64,000 nucleotides of DNA. Source: Acheta domesticus. Taxonomy: Eukaryota > Arthropoda > Insecta > Orthoptera > Gryllidae. The DNA lies in NCBI GenBank assembly GCA_031308135.1, contig JAHLJT010009419.1:185753829-185817828 (forward strand), in the 5' to 3' direction. Shown here piece after piece: positions 48,481-60,077 of the stretch. A program made the position numbers and the translations under genes. The notes beneath the pieces are model-generated. The model saw only the letters and a program-made list of their open reading frames with translations, had not been told where the DNA came from and ran no database searches. Every line of letters starts with the position of its first letter. Positions within the stretch are counted from its first letter, which is position 1.

Positions 48481-48500
48481 GCAAGCAGAAACTTAGTGCC

Positions 48501-48791
48501 ATGTTGACTCAAAAAGTGTTGAGCTCTATTCCATCCTCACTGCCATCCACCTCATTCCCACTTATCCCATCATCTGCACCTACCTCCACACTACCACCTC
48601 CATCTCCACCTACACCACCATCTCTTCCTATCCCCCTACCACCATCTCCATTTCATGATCCTATCCCTACAGCCACACCAGTCACACTCCCATCTGCTCC
48701 AACTTCCTTTTCTAGTCCAAATCCTCATCCAAAGTACAACTTTCGTTGTTCCACCCCCCATGTTGTTGTTCAGACCACCTCCCATCTATGA
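48501..48791 (+). pseudogene. Pro/Ser/Thr-rich ORF1 end of the CR1/Jockey-group LINE
   Basis: A 96-codon frame dominated by Pro, Ser and Thr (PLPPSPFHDPIPTATPVTLP), ending in an NPHPKYNFRC motif. The equivalent piece in the other copy (59799-60077) shares FHDPIPTATPVTLPS and NPHPKYNFRC, so this is transposon protein, not a host gene. The role is unknown and it looks disordered. Confidence 0.6.
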
Positions 48792-48807
48792 CCTGTAGCA
48801 ACTACAC

Positions 48808-50307
48808 TTGACAGGAAAGACCATGATACACAAATACAAATATCTGTATGTACTACATCAAAATGTTTCATCTTTAAGAAACAAGCTCACATCTCTAAAA
48901 ATATTACTCGAACAAAACCTACAACACTTAACAATATTATGCTTTAGTGACCATTGGTTAACTCAACAACTAGATGACACACACATTCCAGGTTCCACTC
49001 TAGCCAGTGGCTCATGTAGGCAAATAGGTAAATCACATCATGCTTATGGTAGTACTTGCGTCTTTGTTAAAAATAATATTCATTATGTGTCAATCCCAGA
49101 ATACTCTTCTATCTTAAAAGATAAGGACTTTGAAATATCTATTGTGGATCTACGAAAACAAAGAGTATGGATTTTAGTACATACACAGCCCCACAGGAAA
49201 CACAAATGTTTTCTTAAAAAATCTTGAAATTGTTCTTGTTAAACTTAAAAAATTCAGAAATTATAAAATTATATTATGGGGTGATTTCAATAAAAAACTG
49301 TTTGTCATAATCAAATGATGAGAAATAATTCAAAAATTTACTTTAATCCTTTAACTTACAAACCATTATAAATCAACCCACCAGAATATAAAAAAAAAGC
49401 AGTACCGCCATTGATCAATAATAATAGACACATATGATTGCAGCTATTCAGTTGTTACATACAACACAGGCTTCAGTGACCATACAGCACAAATTCTCAA
49501 ACTCAAAATGGACACAGAAGTTATTACGGAAACACTTTACAGAGAAACCCGAAACTACTCTCAATAAAACTTTGACAAATTTAAATCTCTAGTAAGTTCA
49601 GAAAACTGGGAGGAGGCATACAAAGCAACAGACACAAATACCAAATTTAACTTATTCATAAACATATTCCAAAATTATTTCAACACTGTTTTCCCACAAA
49701 CACTGAAGAAAATAAAAAGCAAAAACCATAAATCATGGTTAACACAAGGAATCAAAACATCATGTGAAAGAAAATAATACATGCATGAAAAAATCCTTCA
49801 CAACGAATGTAGTTAGGATTCATTTCTTATTACAAAACATACAAAAATATCCTGAAGAAAGTAATTAAACAGGCCAAACTGTTAATGAACGATCATCGCA
49901 TTGACAGAACACAAAACAAAACAAAAGAAATGAGGAACATTGTAAAAAATACTCTAAAAACAGAAAACAGAAACACTAAAAACATTGAACTTCACTACAA
50001 AAACAATGTTCTGCGCAGCCCACAGGAAAAAGCAAACACATTCAATAGACATTTCTCAGAAATTGGTGAAAAATTAAATCATTGCAATTCATTAAATAAT
50101 ATAAACATGCAGCCAAATATCAGCACATTATCAAATGTAAATTCTATATACATTTCAGAAACACCACCTGCAGAAATACAAAAAATCATTAATCAAATGA
50201 AAAACAAATTCTCCACAGGACTGGATAATATCCCTCACACCCTCATTAAATATACAGCAACAAACTTAATAGAACTCACTCACTCACAAATTCACTTCTC
50301 CCCATAG
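48808..50307 (+). pseudogene. CR1/Jockey-group LINE ORF2: endonuclease and RT start, decayed
   Basis: The endonuclease begins LHQNVSSLRNKLTSLKILLE and has ILCFSDHWLTQQ (E of the usual SEHW changed to D), HAYGSTCVFV and DKDFEISIVDL. Frameshifts and stops follow near 49225-49440. The second half of the domain appears as FSDHTAQILKL (49475). The linker and RT fingers are open at 49885-50307, with LRSPQEKANTFNRHFSEIGE and KNKFSTGLDNIPHTLIKYT. A short insertion at about 50272-50365 breaks the frame before CNQSLMTGIFPEIL. Confidence 0.75.
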
Positions 50308-50365
50308 CTCGTCATACGCAGTTTTTAACTGTTTTTGACGTAAATAAAATAAATAAATAAAAACT
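50272..50365. repeat. short insertion ending in TTGACGTAAATAAAATAAATAA
   Basis: Comparison with the other LINE copy shows about 90 extra bases here. They contain GCAGTTTTTAACTGTTTTTG (imperfect palindrome) and a TAAATAAA-type tail. A shorter relative in the opposite orientation sits at 51331-51375. It resembles a tiny retroposon end. Confidence 0.5.
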
Positions 50366-51330
50366 GCTCACTCACATTTGTAACCAATCTTTAATGACAG
50401 GTATCTTCCCAGAAATTCTCAAAATAGCAAAAAAGAAGGTGCTATTCATAAAAGGCAATACTCACAATCCAAATTAAAAGATGCATTTTGGGAAAAAAAA
50501 TGTTGTGAAATTGATCAATTAATTGGTGGTTCAAAATCAAGGGCAGCTTGGAAAACAATTAATGTTTTTTAAAAAGATAATGTAGAGAAAATGACGAATT
50601 CCCCGATAACTGAAGATCAATGGAAAAATAATATGAAACTTTTAATAGAAACACTGACTGATTTTAAATGTATAGATTATTCCTTAGATTGTGTAAATAC
50701 TTCATGCAAAGATATGTGTGCTCAAAATGAGAAAAGAGCTAATGGCTATGAAGAACAACAAAGCCCTCAGTCCTGGATGTGTTCCTGTTGAATTGTTGAA
50801 ACATGCCCCTGATGTTGCCTTGGAATATTTGGCAGAAACATTTAATAAATGCCTGAAAGGAGAAGCCGTACCAAAAGATTGGAAATGTGCGTATATTACA
50901 TCTCTTTCTAAGAAAGGAAACAAAGCTGTTTGTGCCAATTACAAGGGCTTGACTGTCATCCCATCAACAGGAAGGCTGTATGGACGGGTTCTGAGAGGTC
51001 GCATTGAAAGGAATATGACGGAACTAGAAGAACTGACTGGTCAATCCTGCACAGATAATCTCTTTTGCCTGAAACAGCTGATGGAAAAGTCCATATCCTA
51101 TGGATGTCCATTACATCTAGTTTTTGTAGACCTAAGTAAAGCGTACAATAGTGTACCAGTCGAAAAGTTGTGGAGAGCAATGAAAGAGAACAACATCCAT
51201 GGGCAGTACATAAAGGCTGTAAAGAGATTCTATGAAGGAAATAGCAGCCAGGTTAAAACTTACACAGGTTTATCAGACTCTTTTATGACTAACAAGGGAT
51301 TAAGACAAGGATGTTGTTTATCTCCAACAC

Positions 51331-51375
51331 TCCTTATTTATTTATTCACGTCAAAAACAGTTTAAAACTGTGTGT
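51331..51375. repeat. 45-bp insertion (TTATTTATTTATTCACGTC...)
   Basis: Interrupts the RT frame directly after GLRQGCCLSPTL. The near-direct repeat AACACTCC/AACTCTCC at its sides may be a TSD. Core ACGTCAAAAACAGTTT is the reverse complement of the insertion at 50272-50365. Confidence 0.5.
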
Positions 51376-51531
51376 GACAACTCTCCAAAATATACTTTTC
51401 ATCAGCCTTGAGAAAATGGACAAAAAAGTGCACTAAAATGGGAATTCAGTCAGGGGAAGAAAATGTACATACTTTATTGTTTGCTGATGATCAAGTGGTT
51501 CCTGCAGAAGATGTAAATAATGCTTCCTACA

Positions 51532-51968
51532 CAGGGCTGTAGCCAGGATTATTTCTTGGGAGGGGCTTCCAAAATTTAAAAAATGGATAATACGAGATTT
51601 ATTATATCTTTATTGGGTTTCTTTAAAAGAAATGCTTTTTAAAAATGAAACACCAACATGATTTTAAACATATTTAAACATTACACCATAGTTCATACTC
51701 AGCTTTTACTGCAGAGAGTGATGTTCTGTTATCAAAGTATGGGGCTAAATTTTCCGACTTGTTCATTTCATGGATGGAAGCGAAGCCTGGAAGAAGCACC
51801 TGGAAACTTGGAATAATGTCTTCATTTGAAGTAAATCTGTCTGTACTTTTATATATGTTGATATATTTAGATAAATTTAAACTAATAAATAAATAACGAA
51901 TGAAAAAAAAGATTAGAATTTCTGGAAGGGTTACAGCCCCTCGAGCCCCTCCCCTGGGTACGTGCCTA
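51532..51968. mobile_element. hAT-type MITE, 437 bp
   Basis: Exact 8-bp TSD TTCCTACA (51524-51531 and 51969-51976). The left end is CAGGGCTGTAGCCAGG. The right end in reverse complement is TAGGCACGTACCCAGGGG, an imperfect inverted repeat that continues with GGGAGGGGC/GGAGGGGC. No transposase. It lies inside the RTE-like LINE fragment and is therefore younger. Confidence 0.85.
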
Positions 51969-52450
51969 TTCCTACATGATGAGAAATATAGAAAAGAGGA
52001 AAAATGGGGATTGGAAATTAACATGGAAAAGACTTGGTAGTTGGTGATGTACAGGAAGATTTAATTCTAGAGGATCCTAAGATTAAAAATGTAAAATATT
52101 TTAAGTATTTAGGAGTAATTCTGACTGAAGAGGGTATGGATCAAGCCGATATTTTATCAAAAATCGGAAAAGGTTGACAGATAATTGGTAAATTAAACCC
52201 ACTACTTTGGAATAAGGACATCAGAACTAAAACAAAAACAAAAAACAGCTGTTTAAGTCATTGGTGGAGAGTACAGTAACATATGGCTCTGAAATTTGAG
52301 TACTAAACCAAGCTCTGAAAAAGATAATTAATAGTGCTGAAAATAGTTTTTGGAGATGTTGTGTAGTCACGCTGCTTGATCATGTAAAAACAGAAACTAT
52401 AAAAAGGCGATTAAACATTGAAGGATACTTAGAAAATACTTGGATGTGAC

Positions 52451-52818
52451 AAACGGCCAATATAGAACTGTAAACAAAGATGTAGTTAGTTTGAATTTGG
52501 CGCTTTCAGGATTACCTTAGTGGTCCACAGACATCCGCATGTACAGCACGAGATCTTGTTATTTCCACCATGAGGGCCAATCCACGGCTATATATATATA
52601 TATGTAAGGATGGCCGTGGCCAATCCCAAAAGATCGGAGACAAGTGACAAACGAGATGCGACTAGTGCGAACTAGTGATTCAAAGTAGATTCAAAGTAAT
52701 ACGATTACAAAGGGAGACTCTGGGGAGACTTGTCACGCTGAGCACCCTGAGCACTGAACTTGTCAGTTAAGGACGTGCAGTATTGTTATTAAGTTGTGGG
52801 TGACATTTGAAGCGAATC
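52451..52818 (+). promoter_or_regulatory. upstream region and 5' UTR of SUPT3H
   Basis: About 370 bp separate the last LINE-like sequence from the SUPT3H ATG. A TATATATATATAT run lies at 52590-52602 and GGCCAATCC words flank it (52568, 52618). They are possible core-promoter or CCAAT-like elements but are not proven. An in-frame TGA at 52801 precedes the ATG, so the coding start is not further upstream in this exon. Confidence 0.4.
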
Positions 52819-52873
52819 ATGAATGCGGTTTCTTCATCTTCTGAATGCGATCAAGGAGCATTATTTACGAAAG
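52819..52873 (+). CDS. SUPT3H: SPT3 homologue (SAGA subunit), coding exon 1
   Basis: SPT3 is a histone-fold subunit of the SAGA co-activator complex; it acts in the nucleus and helps deliver TBP to promoters. This exon gives the first 18 codons (MNAVSSSSECDQGALFTK) and one base. It ends AAAG at a GTAATC donor (52874). The ATG at 52819 is the first in frame after a TGA at 52801. The 81-bp intron that follows ends TATTCCAG. Joining in phase 1 gives Glu-Ile-His, continuing the conserved start of SPT3. In total five exons with consistent phases give 271 codons. The known protein is longer (about 320 residues in vertebrates), so the C-terminal end is outside the window. The first histone fold is in exon 2 and the second begins in exon 5. 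Confidence 0.88.
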
Positions 52874-52954
52874 GTAATCATTCGTTACCTTAATTCAGTG
52901 GATCTTCTGCATTCTTGGCACTCCACTCGTATTTATCCCTTACTCTTATTCCAG

Positions 52955-53173
52955 AGATACACAATATGATGCATGCATTTGGAGACAGTGCAGCCCCGCT
53001 AAAAGCTTCCGTGAAATTAGTTGAGTCCATTTTATGTAAACAACTACATTCTTTAGTAACGAGAGCAAGTGAAGTAACTGCAATGCGAGGAGCAAAAGAA
53101 ATAGGTATTGAAGATATACTTTTCCTTATGAGAAAAGACAGAGTCAAGGTACACCGATTACTGAACTACCTAG
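52955..53173 (+). CDS. SUPT3H: SPT3 homologue, coding exon 2: first histone fold
   Basis: Residues 19-91. The exon starts after TTATTCCAG and ends CTAG at a GTAATT donor. It encodes IHNMMHAFGDSAAPLKASVK, a helix with LVESILCKQLHSLVTRASEV, and RGAKEIGIEDILFLMRKD followed by a Val-His-Arg-Leu-Leu helix. This is the N-terminal histone-fold domain of SPT3, in which MM-x-FGD and LFLMRKD are the recognisable family motifs. It is the best-conserved part of the gene. Intron 2, which follows, is 7320 bp and filled with a LINE and modular repeats. Confidence 0.95.
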
Positions 53174-54266
53174 GTAATTATATAATTTTGTTGATTTCTT
53201 CCAGTTTACAGAGATCGGTTTGTTAATTTCTAAAGAGTGTACATGAATCCTAACCTGTTGAACTAAAATCACGTATCTGATTCACATTCAATCTACTATC
53301 TTTATGGCAAGTATACCATAGTGAGATTTTTAATAGTAGTTATCTAAAGGACAGGCTGCTTATTAGTATGATACATGAAAAGTGTAATATGAGAACAAAA
53401 ATGAAATATTAGTGGAAGACAGTTCTTGAAAATGTTCTGAGTAAAAAAATTGAATTTAACATACTAAAACTGAAAATTGAGAGTGAGCAGAAAGATTATT
53501 TGTGTAAACCAGACAGCGAGTGTAAATAACTAGTATAACAATAAAAGTAGTAATATAAATTAAGCTGGAAACTGATAGTGGGTAGAATTTGTTAGTATTG
53601 TAGTGTAATGTAAATGAAAACTGATAGTGAAAATAAATCATGCTATTTGTACAATCCAAAACCTCTCTAAGGTTTGGCTTGCATCCTGCTTTGACCGGAG
53701 ACCCTTATCCTTTAGGGAACAAATGAGCAAATACCAATCAATCTATCAATACACTGTCACCTTAAAATTATAAAAAAAAAAAAAATGGATGAATACATAG
53801 AAAGCACCTGTTTCCTGTTGTTTTGATTGCATGACACTGAAAAAAATATAAGATATTGAATTATTTTTAAGAAAGACAGTATTCTGTGTAATCTATTCTT
53901 CAGCCTCCTTATATATTTTTCTTGATATTTGCGAAGGTAGTAATGATGCACCACAGTAATTTGAGGCATTCCAGTTTGTTTCCCATCTTGTGAATTATAC
54001 TATTGAATTATGAAATTTTGAAGGGGGATCAATGATGATCAAAGGGTTGACTGAGGGCCAATAGTTGAGTGTTAACTGGTGCCTCAGCAAAATAATAAAG
54101 TTCCCATTAATTACAAAAAAATATTAATGAACTTAACTGTTTTCTGATAAAAAGCAGCAAAATGTATAATAATGAATTACAAATTCACTTCTCTTCTTTC
54201 AAGTCTGTCTTTCACCCTTAGGAAGGAGTATAATTAGAAAACTCAAGAAATTATAACTATGCATTA
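53174..54266. other. SUPT3H intron 2, proximal part
   Basis: AT-rich intronic sequence without supported coding or repeat structure, apart from an A-run near 53770. Confidence 0.6.
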
Positions 54267-54388
54267 TAATAATAATAATAATATATTTATTTATCACATA
54301 AATACAGCATAAGCCATGTATGACAAGTCAGCATATATACATAATAATAAAATGTACAATATAGATATTTCTAAGTATTAAATACAGA
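54267..54388 (-). mobile_element. 3' UTR and tail piece of the CR1/Jockey-group LINE
   Basis: Minus-strand piece matching 45070-45190 (CATAAATACAGCATAAGCC, TGTATGACAAGTCAG) with an (ATA)n-type end at 54267-54285. It is separated from the rest of the LINE (56713 onward) by later sequence containing the modular repeat. Confidence 0.6.
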
Positions 54389-55137
54389 AACTAGTGGTGC
54401 TACAACAGCACTTACTTTCCCGTATTAGAGGAAACAGCTAAGTAGTACTGTAATATTGCACTTTATGCGCTACTAACATCTTCGCTTGGAACTCACTATT
54501 TCCATTGCAGTGTTGTCAGAACTATGTGAATTCTACAACTTCACAAAAATAGAATGCAAAAGTTTTGTAACCCTGTATTGGAAAAAGAAGCCTGATACCC
54601 TGGAAATATAGAAATGCCTTCCATTGGGCCATGATTAGGGAAGAGTATTTTAAAACCATGCAACAAATTCTCTACTCACTACAAATGGTACAGCATTTGG
54701 TGCAAAACTAAATATTTGCCTGCAAATATCAACATAAATTAGACAATTATAACTCCTTTTCATACAGCTCCATTAGGTCACAACAATGACACTAATTTAC
54801 AGATATTCGCGAGCGCAAAGTGAATTCTATTGTTGCAGACCCTGCATTGTCGCTATTCTGAGAGCTATTAATTCTTTTTGCTTATTTCAAATATTTCAAA
54901 ATAAACAATTTCTAAAATATTAATGTGTAAGTCTATAACAAAGTTCGAATGTAAGAAACGAAGAAAGAAATAATATACAAAATTGCACATTCTAATTTAC
55001 GATGCATCCAGCTGTCCGAAGCGCAGTAAATTTACAGCGGCCTATTACATTTGTCACAAAATTAAAGAAAAACTACTATTTTGAAAAAATTAAGCATGAC
55101 CATATTTATTTTATTTATTTATTTGTCAAAAAACAGA
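54389..55137. other. intron 2 insert, start of the modular repeat family and unrecognised DNA
   Basis: Begins ACTAGTGGTGCTACAACAGC and ACTTTCCCGTATTAG, the family start also seen at 45405 and 55154. It then departs into unrecognised sequence, and a TTTATTTATTTATTTGTC stretch at about 55105 precedes the next, longer copy. Confidence 0.45.
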
Positions 55138-56712
55138 AACAGAATGGCACTGACTTTCCCGTATTAGTTTTCTATTTTCCTGGGCCTTCGCTAGCTATTC
55201 GGAATTGCCACATAATCTTTCTTGCCAGCTACCATCTATCATCGCCAAAAGTACATTTTTTTGTCATTTTCTTAATTTTTCGGTTTCCTATTGGTAGAAC
55301 AGAAACATTAATTTTAGAATATTAAAGAACACAAAAACCTAGCCGTAAATGGCAACTTTCTTTTAAAAATTATGTGCCGTTTAAGAGAAAATGGCGTTTT
55401 AGCACTACTAAAAATGCGAAATTTGAAGCTCATTTTCACAGAAAATTAGTTTCAGTTTTCAAAATACTTTATTTGAAGTTATTTGAAGCACTTACACTCA
55501 CAAATATAATCATCTTTACAAATTGCGGATAATGTGCATATTAAAGATGTGAGAGATCTTTCAAAAAATTTACATTTATATAATTTTTGAAAAAAACAAA
55601 AAAAAACTCAAAATAAACTTCACGCTATACTAATGAGTGTAATTAGCACTATCCGTTACAAAAGTTTCAAGAAAAAAATTGCAGCCATATACGAGAAAAT
55701 GACGTTTGAGCATTTCTGAAAATGCCAAAATTTGAGCTACTTTTCACAGAAAACGGTAGTGTTTTCGAGAAACTTTACTTGACATTATTTAAAGCATATA
55801 TACTCGTAAATATAATAATGTAAAAAAATCGCCGATAATGTAATTATTAACGACGTGAGAGACAAGTAAAAAAATTTACATTTTGGTAATTTTTGAAAAA
55901 ACCAACCGATAGACCAAAATGGCTTTTATGTCATTGATAGAGTACATTTACCACTATCCCTACCAAAAGTTTAAAGAAAAAATTTGGAGCCGTTTTTGAG
56001 AAAATTTTGTTTTTGTAATTTTTTAAAATTGCACATATTGCACGCAATATTGCACGAAAACTACCAAAATTGTGAAAAACATTTACATGACCTTTATTAA
56101 AGAACTCAATATGCAGAACAAATTTTATTTGAAGAAAAAATCTCTATCTTCAATTTTGTAGTTGGAGAAAGACGCCGAAAAAAATTCAAACTTTCACAAT
56201 TTTCGAAAATTCAGAGCTGTACGTGAAAATCGGACCTATGCCATGTTTAAAAGTGTATTTTCCTCTATTCATACAAGAAATTATAGAAAAAAATTGGAGC
56301 CGTTTTTGAGAAAATGTTGAAAATACCCGGGGGGTTTCATATAAAGTACCCCCAAATTTTAAAGAATCTTTTTCAAAATCACAAAGCTTCGACTAGAATC
56401 AGATCGACTGGGGAATATCAATTTTGAAGAAAATCGACCGAACGGTTTAGGCGCTAGCGTTGACCACAGACGGACGGAATGCCGTCAATCGATTTTTAAG
56501 TATAAAGAAGCAACAAATCATGGATTTTGACCACACCACGAGTTAGAGGATTTTTTTTCTTAATTTAGCAACTGGTTTTATCCACTTATTCCTTTTCACG
56601 GCCCGGCAATTAATTTTTTTCCACCGAAAATTGGCCATTTTTTCGCGCAGCATTACATAACTTTCCCTATACTACGTATATCACTCCGTGTATACGTACG
56701 TATACGGGAAAG
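55138..56712 (+). repeat. modular AT-rich repeat family, full-length-type copy
   Basis: The start GACTTTCCCGTATTAG and the end CGTATACGGGAAAGT give a 12-bp inverted match (ACTTTCCCGTAT). Four modules start with a TTGGAGCC-GTTTTTGAGAAAAT-type word at 55385, 55693, 55998 and 56308, spaced 308, 305 and 310 bp. Each module then contains CACAGAAAA, CACTATCC and GTGAGAGA-type words, diverged between modules. The end holds AAAATCGACCGAACGGTTTA and CAGACGGACGG. No coding frame. It lies within intron 2 of SUPT3H, inside the 3' region of the LINE. Confidence 0.75.
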
Positions 56713-56910
56713 TAAAAAAGAAATGAATATTAAAATTGAAAAACTATACTAATAAAAAAGAAAGAAAGGAAAAAAGAAAGAGAAAAGAAATAAATAAGTA
56801 GTCGTCTTCTTATGAGTTGATGCCTGAGCTGGGTACATCCCTTACATTCAACAGTCAGTTTGGGGGTTTCAAACCATGCAACAGAGTATATAGAAATGAT
56901 TAGTACTAGT

Positions 56911-59790
56911 TTATATTTGGGTAGATACATGTTTATGATGTATATATTCTTTTGTACTGTAGAATGTATGGTTTAACAGGAAAGCTTTCAGTTTATTTTT
57001 GAATGTGTGTACAGAGTTTAAGCATTTAAATTCACTAGGGAGTTTGTTGCGTAGTGTAATGCCTTCTATAAGGGTACTTTTTTGAAAGAGTGAAGTTTCT
57101 CTGTGTGGGACATGCAGGTTTCTTTTTTGTCTAGTATCATAGTTATGAACTTCTGCGTTTAGAGTAACAGAGTCCTTGTTCTCTAAAAGTGCCTTCTTTG
57201 TGAAGATTAATATTTCTAAAATGTACACGCATGGTAGTGGTAGGATTTGTAATTTTTTGGAAAGTGGTTTGCAGGACTCGTATTTGTGAGTGTTTGTCAT
57301 TGTTCTCAATATTCATTTTTGGATGATGAAAGTGTGAATACTTTCTGGAGAATTTCCCCAGAATATGATTCCGTATTTTAGATGTGAGTGTACATTTGCA
57401 AAGTATACTGTTCGCAGTGTATCCAAGTTAGAATTTGACTTAAGAATGTAGATGGCATAACATGTCTTGGTAAGCTTGTTGTTTAGATCTGTGATGTGAG
57501 AGTTCCATTTTAGATCATCTTCAGTAGTCAAACCCAGGAAAGTTGTTTTTTGGGCAATTTTTACAGGCATATTTTTTAATCATCAATTGCGTTGGTGGCT
57601 TTTCTTTAGAGAGTGTATATCGAAAGTTTAGGGACACAGTTTTACTGGTATTTATGATGAGTTTATTTTCCTGGAACTATTTTACTAGTGCTTCTAGAAC
57701 TGTTTGTGCTTCTTTTTGTAGAGTTTGTTGAGTATTTGCTTTAATAATAATGTTTGTGTCATCTGCAAATAGGACCATTTTGTTCTTTTGTAGAGTTAGG
57801 GGCATGTCATTGATGTATAAGAGAAATAATATAGGACCTAGAATTGATCCTTGTGGTACTCCATTATTTATCATTTTAGGTTGGGAAAAATGGGATGAAA
57901 TCTTTTTATCTCTAACATGCTTGATTGTGATTACTTGACAACGATTTGAAAGGTAAGATTTAACCCATTGATGTGCAATGCCTCTAATTCCCAAAATTTC
58001 AAGTTTGGATAACAGTATCTGATGGTCAATAATGTCAAATGCTTTGGATAAGTCTAGGAACAAACCGATGGGGATTTCTTTCTGATCTAGAGCACTAAGT
58101 ATGTCATTTAGAAAGGTGAAGATAGCTGTATCTGTAGATTTACCATTTCTAAATCCATGATGAGCCTCTGTCAGTATGTTATTAGAATTAAGAACATTTT
58201 TGAGTCTATCATTAAAGAGCTTTCCTAGACTTTTGGAAAATCGAGATAGTAAGAATATCGGTCTGTAATTTGTGGGATCGTGAGTGTTGCCTTTTTTTGA
58301 ATAACGGCTTCACATTTGCTTTTTTGAGAATTTCTGGGAAGATACCTGTCATTAAGGAGTGGTTACAAATGTGAGCGAGCAGTTCTATTATGTTTGTTGC
58401 TGTATATTTGATGAGGGTGTCAGGGATATTATCCAGTCCTGTGGAATATTTGTTTTTCATTTGATTAATGATTTTTTGTATTTCTGCAGGTGAAGTTTCT
58501 GAAATGTATAAGGAATTTACATTTGATAATTTGCGGATATTTGACTGCATGTTTATATTATTTAATGAATTGCAATGAATTAGTTTTTCACCAATATCAG
58601 AGAAATGTCTATTGAATGTGTTTGCTATTTCCTGTGGGCTGCGCAGAACATTGTTTTTGTAGTGAAGTTCAATGTTTTTAGTGTTTCTGTTTTTAGAGTA
58701 TTTTTTACAATGTTCCTCATTTGTTTTGTTTTGTGTTCTGTCAATGCGATGATCGTTCATTAACAGTTTGGCCTGTTTAATTACTTTCTTCAGCATATTT
58801 TTGTATGTTTTGTAATAAGAAATGAATCCTAACTACATTCGTTGTGAAGGATTTTTTCATGCATGTATCATTTTCTTTCACATGATCAGTGTTTGTGGGA
58901 AAACAGTGTTGAAATAACTTTGGAATATGTTTATGAATAAGTTAAATTTGGTATTTGTGTCTGTTGCTTTGTATGCCTCCTCCCAGTTTTCTGAACTTAT
59001 TAGAGAGTTAAATTTGTCAAAGTTTTGTTGAGAGAAATTTTGAGTTTCTCTGTAAAATGTTTCCTTAATCACTTCTGTGTCCATTTTGAGTTTGAGAATT
59101 TGTGCTGTATGGTCACTGCAGCCTGTGTTGTATGTAACAGCTGAATAGTTGCAATCATTTGTGTCTATTATTATTTGATCAGTGGTGGTACCGCTTTTTT
59201 TAGATATTCTGGTAGGTTGATTTATAATGGTTTGTAAGTTAAAGGATTTAAGTAAATTTTTGAATAGTTTCTCTTCGTTTGATTTTGACAATAAGTTTAT
59301 ATTGAAATTACCGCATAATACAATTTTATAATTTCTGGTTTTTTTAAGTTTAACAAGAAGAATTTCAAGGCTTTTTAAGAAAAAAATTGTGTTTCCTGTG
59401 GGGCTACGGTATGTACATAAAATCCATATTCTTTGTTTTGGTAGATGCACAATAGATATTTCAAAGTCCTTATCTTTTAAGAGAGAGGAGTAGTCTGTGA
59501 TTGATACATAATGAATATTATTTCTAACAAAGATGCAAGTACCACCATAAGCATGATGTGATTTACCTATTTGTCTACACGAGGCACTGACTAGAGTGAA
59601 ACCTGGAATGTGTGTGTTATCTAGTTGTTGTTGAGTTAACCAATGTTCACTAAAGCATAATATTGTCAAGTGTTGTAGGTTTTGTTCGAGTAATATTTCT
59701 AGATTTGTGACCTTGTTTCTTAAAGACTGGACATTTTGATGTAGTACATTTAGATATTTGTTTCTGTATGTTGTGGGCTTTCCTGTTAAG
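56911..59790 (-). pseudogene. CR1/Jockey-group LINE ORF2: endonuclease and RT, frameshifted
   Basis: Endonuclease (to 58878): ILCFSEHWLTQQ, HAYGGTCIFV, DKDFEISIVHL, LCGNFNINLL, TTDQIIIDTN and GCSDHTAQIL, so all main catalytic motifs are visible. The linker and RT start (58796-58212) have STGLDNIPDTLIKY and MTGIFPEILKKANVKPLFKK. A frameshifted middle region (58260-58064) has NRPI-like and HHGFRNGKST-like stretches. The RT core (58063-57677) shows FLDLSKAFDIIDHQILL, NNGVPQGSILGPILFLLYIN and the catalytic VLFADDTNIII. The C-terminal pieces (57570-57313 and 57309-56911) contain TTFLGLTTEDDLKWNSHI and YDTRQKRNLHVPH. At least four breaks make it non-functional, but it is the most complete copy here. 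Confidence 0.85.
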
Positions 59791-59798
59791 TGTAGTTG

Positions 59799-60077
59799 CT
59801 ACAGATCATAGGTGGGAGGAGGTCTGCGGTTGCAACGAAAGTTGTACTTTGGATGAGGATTTGGACTAGAAAAGGAAGTTGGAGTAGATGGGAGTGTGAC
59901 TGGTGTGGCTGTAGGGATAGGATCATGAAATGGAGATGGTGGTAGGGGGGTAGGTGGAGATGGAAGTGATAGTGTGGTTTGAATGAATGTGGAGGTTGGT
60001 GCAGATGGTGGGATAAGTGGGAGTGAGGTGAGGCATTGACGATGATACTCTATCACTCTAGGTAGTACTCTCTGCAA
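59799..60077 (-). pseudogene. Pro-rich ORF1 end of the CR1/Jockey-group LINE
   Basis: A 92-codon frame with SLPSPPTPLPPSPFHDP, IPTATPVTLPSTPTSF and NPHPKYNFRC, parallel to 48501-48791. It lacks the N-terminal part of a full ORF1. Confidence 0.6.

Larger units (their letters stand above)
48481..50470 (+). mobile_element. CR1/Jockey-group LINE, 5' and middle part, plus strand
   Basis: Same family as the minus-strand copy at 56713-60100. It carries the Pro/Ser-rich ORF1 end (48501-48791), endonuclease (48808 onward) and RT fingers (to about 50300 and 50380-50470). It stops where the RTE-like LINE begins at about 50472; the palm domain and 3' end are absent. Confidence 0.75.
50472..52450 (+). 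pseudogene. RTE-like LINE ORF2 fragment with reverse transcriptase
   Basis: From about 50472 decayed coding sequence reads KLKDAFWEKK and SRAAWKTINVF. The open frame 50718-51365 then contains MKNNKALSPGCVPVELLKHA, AVCANYKGLTVIPSTGRLY, HLVFVDLSKAYNSVP and GLRQGCCLSPTL. After a 45-bp insertion (51331-51375) the frame continues LRKWTKKCTKMG and HTLLFADDQVV, the catalytic FADD motif. A hAT element (51532-51968) interrupts. The rest (52000-52450) has VKYFKYLGVILTEEGMD and TVTYGSEIW. It is distinct from the other LINEs here and non-functional. Confidence 0.75.

Noticed and set aside
54389..55137. Possible additional SUPT3H exon in intron 2
   Set aside because: No frame continues the SPT3 sequence, and exons 2 and 3 already join in phase with no missing residues.
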